From NCBI GenBank assembly GCA_020849195.1, contig JADLGT010000094.1:1-19370 (forward strand): DNA of 19,370 nt. Direction: 5' to 3'. Below, piece by piece: positions 16,509 through 19,370 of the stretch (the stretch's first letter is position 1; every line of letters begins with the position of its first letter). Origin of the DNA: Bacteroidia bacterium (GTDB lineage: Bacteria > Bacteroidota > Bacteroidia > JABDFU01). The notes below the pieces were generated by a model. The model was not told the DNA's origin and made no database searches. It saw only the letters and a program-made list of their open reading frames with translations. Both the position numbers and the translations under genes were made by a program.

Positions 16509-17601
16509 AGTAATTATTAGCGGCGGTGGTACCGGCGGTCATATTTTTCCGGCTGTTGCAATTGCCAATGCAATAAAAACTGTTTACAGTAATGTTGATT
16601 TTTTATTTGTGGGCGCAAAAGGCAGAATGGAAATGGAAAAAGTGCCTTTGGCCGGATACAAAATTGAAGGTTTGTGGATAAGCGGGTTGCAGAGAAAATT
16701 TACCTTATCCAATTTATTATTTCCGATTAAAATAATTGCAAGCATTATAAAAGCAAAAAAAATATTTACAACATTTCAGCCCGATATTGCCATTGGAACC
16801 GGAGGTTATGCCAGTGGCCCTATGTTGCAGGTGGCTGCTACAAAAGGAATACCAACGCTTATACAGGAACAAAACTCATATCCGGGAATAACCAATAAAA
16901 TACTTAGCGCTAAAGTGAGTAAAATATGTGTGGCGTATGAAGGAATGGAAAAATATTTTCCCAAAGAAAAAATTGTTATTACCGGTAACCCTATTCGTAA
17001 AGACATTACAGATATAACCGGCAAACGAAACGAGGCAATACGTTTTTTTGAATTGGATGAAAATAAAAAAACCGTTCTTGTAATAGGAGGAAGTTTGGGT
17101 GCGAAAACAATAAACGAAAGCATTAAAAAATTACTGCCCAACATAAATGTGAGTAACATTCAGTTAATATGGCAAACCGGTAAGACCTATTTTCCGCTTG
17201 CACAAGAAGCAGCAAACAACTATTCAGATAATAAAACAATAAAAGTGTTTGACTTTATTTCGAAAATGAATATGGCCTATGCTGCAGCCGATGTAGTTAT
17301 TTCGAGGGCGGGCGCCATTTCGCTTTCGGAATTAGCTGTTGCAGGTAAGGCAAGTATTTTAATTCCTTCGCCCAATGTAGCCGAAAACCATCAAACCAAA
17401 AATGCGATGGCTTTGGTAACAACTAATGCGGCATTAATGATTAGCGACAACGATGCCCGAGAAAAACTTGAGCAAGAGTTGATGAGTTTGCTTAATAACG
17501 AATCGCAAATAAAACAATTGGAAAACAGTATAAAAAAATTGGCAAAGCCTAACGCTGCCGAACATATTGCAAACGAAGTTTTAAAATTGCTCAACCGGTG
17601 A
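16495..17601 (+). CDS. murG: UDP-GlcNAc:lipid I N-acetylglucosaminyltransferase MurG
   Basis: This peripheral GT-B glycosyltransferase on the inner face of the inner membrane adds GlcNAc to lipid I to make lipid II. It has 368 residues. The N-terminal glycine-rich loop is ISGGGTGGHIFPA (8-20, with His16), the second G-loop GTGGYASGP (101-109), and EQNSYPGITNK (125-135) follows. The C-terminal domain has VIGGSLGAKTIN (196-207) and the UDP-GlcNAc site SRAGAISLSELAVAGK (270-285, Glu279). The TTG at 16495 is the only start that keeps the first beta-strand and G-loop, because the next in-frame ATG encodes residue 45. The gene overlaps ftsW by 14 bases and murC by four, indicating tight translational coupling. 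Confidence 0.97.
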   Translation: MKQLKVIISGGGTGGHIFPAVAIANAIKTVYSNVDFLFVGAKGRMEMEKVPLAGYKIEGLWISGLQRKFTLSNLLFPIKIIASIIKAKKIFTTFQPDIAIGTGGYASGPMLQVAATKGIPTLIQEQNSYPGITNKILSAKVSKICVAYEGMEKYFPKEKIVITGNPIRKDITDITGKRNEAIRFFELDENKKTVLVIGGSLGAKTINESIKKLLPNINVSNIQLIWQTGKTYFPLAQEAANNYSDNKTIKVFDFISKMNMAYAAADVVISRAGAISLSELAVAGKASILIPSPNVAENHQTKNAMALVTTNAALMISDNDAREKLEQELMSLLNNESQIKQLENSIKKLAKPNAAEHIANEVLKLLNR

Positions 17602-18986
17602 ACATAAGTCGTGTAAATCATTTTTATTTTTTAGGCATTGGAGGCATTGGCATGAGTGCCTTAGCGCGATTTTTTAAAGCAATGGGTAAAGATGTAAGCG
17701 GTTATGATAAAACTCCAACAGCACTAACCGATGAGTTGATGAGAGAAGGAATAAAAATACATTTTGAAGAAAACACAGCCTTAGTTAAAATGCAACTCGC
17801 AGCCGATAAATGGACTGCCGATAATTCGCTTATTGTATATACGCCTGCTGTTCCGAAAAGCCACAGCGAATATGTTTTATTTAATGATTTAGGGTTAAAC
17901 ATTAAAAAACGTGCCGAAGTATTGGGTTACTTAACAGAACAAGCTCATACTATCGCTGTGGCCGGAACACATGGTAAAACCACAACTTCCTCGCTTGTGG
18001 CACACATTCTTAAAACTGCGGATGTAGATTGTTCAGCTTTTTTAGGAGGCATTACAAAAAATTACAACACCAATTTGTTATTAGGCTCCCGTTCCTCCAA
18101 TATAATTGTAGCCGAGGCCGATGAATACGATCGTTCTTTTCTATCGCTTCATCCATTCATTGCTGTTATTACTTCTATTGATCCCGACCATCTTGATATT
18201 TATGGAGATAAAAAACAAATGGAAGATGCGTATTCAAAGTTCGCTTCGCAATTAAAATCCGGCGGCAAATTAATTGTCAATAAAAAAGTTGAACCTAATC
18301 TCACCTATTCGGGTAGTTACATCACCTATTCAACAACTCTCCCTGCCGATTTTGCTGCAAAAAATATTAGCATTTCAAACGGAACTTATGTGTACGACGT
18401 GCTAACACCAACAGGAGGTATTGAGAAAATAACAATGGGAATTCCCGGATTACATAATGTAGAAAATTCGCTTGCGGCCATTGCCGTGGCTTTTTACATG
18501 AATATACCGGTTAATACCATTCGTGCCGCGTTGCAAACTTTTGAAGGAGTTAAACGGAGGTTCGATTATCAGATTCGTACTGATAAACTAGTGTACATCG
18601 ATGATTACGCTCATCATCCCGAAGAGTTGCGTGCTTGTATATCATCGGTAAAAAAAATGTATCCCGGAAAAAAAGTAACAGGTATTTTTCAGCCGCACTT
18701 ATATACACGCACACGCGATTTTTCCGATGGCTTTGCAAAAAGTCTCGATTTGTTGGACGAATGTATCTTGCTCGATATTTACCCTGCACGCGAATTACCC
18801 ATTGAAGGCGTAAGCTCTTCGATGTTATTGAGTAAAATGAAGATTGAAAATAAAATACTTTGTAAAAAAAATAACCTAATAGATGAACTAGCAAAACGCA
18901 AGCCCGAAGTAGTACTTACGTTGGGCGCAGGCGATATTGATATGCTTGTAGAACCTATTAAAAAACAATTACTAACTAAAAATTAA
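17598..18986 (+). CDS. murC: UDP-N-acetylmuramate:L-alanine ligase MurC
   Basis: This cytoplasmic Mur ligase adds the first stem residue, L-alanine, to UDP-MurNAc. It has 462 residues. Motifs are the UDP-binding FLGIGGIGMSALA (11-23), the P-loop VAGTHGKTTTSS (121-132), AEADEYDRSFL (172-182), DPDHLDIYG, and in the C-terminal domain YIDDYAHHPEEL and FQPHLYTRTRDF. This set is specific for MurC within the Mur-ligase family and distinguishes it from Mpl. The start is GTG at 17598; the first in-frame ATG (residue 19) lies inside the UDP-binding loop and would destroy it. The GTG overlaps the murG stop (GTGA). It is followed by a 32-bp gap and ftsQ, the usual order. Confidence 0.97.
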   Translation: MNISRVNHFYFLGIGGIGMSALARFFKAMGKDVSGYDKTPTALTDELMREGIKIHFEENTALVKMQLAADKWTADNSLIVYTPAVPKSHSEYVLFNDLGLNIKKRAEVLGYLTEQAHTIAVAGTHGKTTTSSLVAHILKTADVDCSAFLGGITKNYNTNLLLGSRSSNIIVAEADEYDRSFLSLHPFIAVITSIDPDHLDIYGDKKQMEDAYSKFASQLKSGGKLIVNKKVEPNLTYSGSYITYSTTLPADFAAKNISISNGTYVYDVLTPTGGIEKITMGIPGLHNVENSLAAIAVAFYMNIPVNTIRAALQTFEGVKRRFDYQIRTDKLVYIDDYAHHPEELRACISSVKKMYPGKKVTGIFQPHLYTRTRDFSDGFAKSLDLLDECILLDIYPARELPIEGVSSSMLLSKMKIENKILCKKNNLIDELAKRKPEVVLTLGAGDIDMLVEPIKKQLLTKN

Positions 18987-19018
18987 TTTTTTTAATACCG
19001 TGTGTTAAAAAAAAGTGC

Positions 19019-19370
19019 ATGAAAAAAATCTTAATCATATCTACTTGGTGTTTATTGATAATCGGACTGATTGTTTGTCTTGGTTTTGTAAACACCCGCC
19101 AAGCTGTACAACCTTGCAAAAGTCTTGATATAACTATTCAGCAAGATGAAGAAAATTCATTTGTACAGCCACAAGATGTGCAAGAACTTATTGTTGAGCG
19201 GGGCGACTCGGTAATTGGTCAGCCTGCATCAACTCTCAATGTGCCCGAACTCGAAAACGCACTCAATAGCCATGCTGCAATTGCGAAAGCAGAAGTGTAT
19301 GTAACAATAAACGGCGAGGTAAAAGTGGATGTAATACAGCGCAAGCCAATTGTACGTATTATCGACAAGT
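19019..19370 (+). CDS. ftsQ: Cell division protein FtsQ, N-terminal fragment
   Basis: The window ends inside this gene; 117 codons are visible. The protein has a short cytoplasmic tail, one membrane helix (about 4-24, ILIISTWCLLIIGLIVCLGF) and the start of an extracytoplasmic POTRA domain (about 35-105), with NSFVQPQDVQEL and VYVTINGEVKVDVIQRKPI matching the FtsQ pattern of a final strand followed by QRxPI. FtsQ links FtsA/FtsZ-side proteins with FtsL-FtsB and FtsI-FtsW. The ATG at 19019 lies 32 bases after murC. ftsA and ftsZ would be expected beyond the right edge by family gene order. Identity rests on position plus topology plus the POTRA-like sequence. Confidence 0.88.
   Translation, partial: MKKILIISTWCLLIIGLIVCLGFVNTRQAVQPCKSLDITIQQDEENSFVQPQDVQELIVERGDSVIGQPASTLNVPELENALNSHAAIAKAEVYVTINGEVKVDVIQRKPIVRIIDK

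Noticed and set aside
7298..19370. A novel biological system hidden in the division cluster
   Set aside because: Every gene here matches a known dcw component in conserved order with intact motifs; no unexplained coding stretch, repeat array or mobile element was found.

Overview
This window looks like the chromosome of a member of the Bacteroidota. The evidence is a secreted protein with a type IX secretion C-terminal tail, a GNAT-plus-PlsC gene pair resembling the Bacteroides glycine-lipid genes glsB/glsA, a MraY with a long inserted periplasmic loop, an FtsI with a C-terminal PASTA domain, AT-rich intergenic DNA, almost no Shine-Dalgarno sequences and frequent TTG/GTG starts. I cannot place the order or genus. 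There are no mobile elements, CRISPR arrays, tRNAs or rRNAs. It is a chromosomal core region, not an accessory island. || Layout. The left part (1-5166, + strand) holds the 3' end of a CPA2-type cation/proton antiporter, a tRNA hydroxylase (miaE), a 205-bp leader with several potential RNA hairpins, then a tight run of glyA, a T9SS-exported beta-helix protein and fahA. A convergent junction near 5167-5226 separates these from a two-gene minus-strand operon (7027 down to 5227) encoding a PlsC-like O-acyltransferase (GlsA-like) and a GNAT N-acyltransferase (GlsB-like), which probably make N-acyl glycine-type lipids. || From 7298 to the right edge runs a dcw (division and cell wall) cluster: mraZ, rsmH, ftsL-like, ftsI, murE, mraY, murD, ftsW, murG, murC and the 5' part of ftsQ. 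Most of its junctions overlap or are only a few bases wide, so one long, translationally coupled transcript is likely. Three direct GTGG(G/T) boxes with exact 10-bp period, just upstream of mraZ, form a textbook MraZ operator. murF is not in its usual place between murE and mraY. || Functionally, MurC, MurD and MurE build the UDP-MurNAc-peptide (the MurE DNPR motif indicates meso-diaminopimelate). MraY and MurG make lipids I and II. FtsW with FtsI polymerises and crosslinks septal peptidoglycan, FtsL and FtsQ scaffold the divisome, and MraZ and RsmH are the regulatory and rRNA-modifying genes that usually lead this cluster. I found no convincing undescribed system. The most interesting items are the glyA leader structures, the mraZ operator with its start-site consequence, the cluster of forced non-ATG starts, the MraY periplasmic insertion, and the divergent pairing of an aminolipid operon with dcw.
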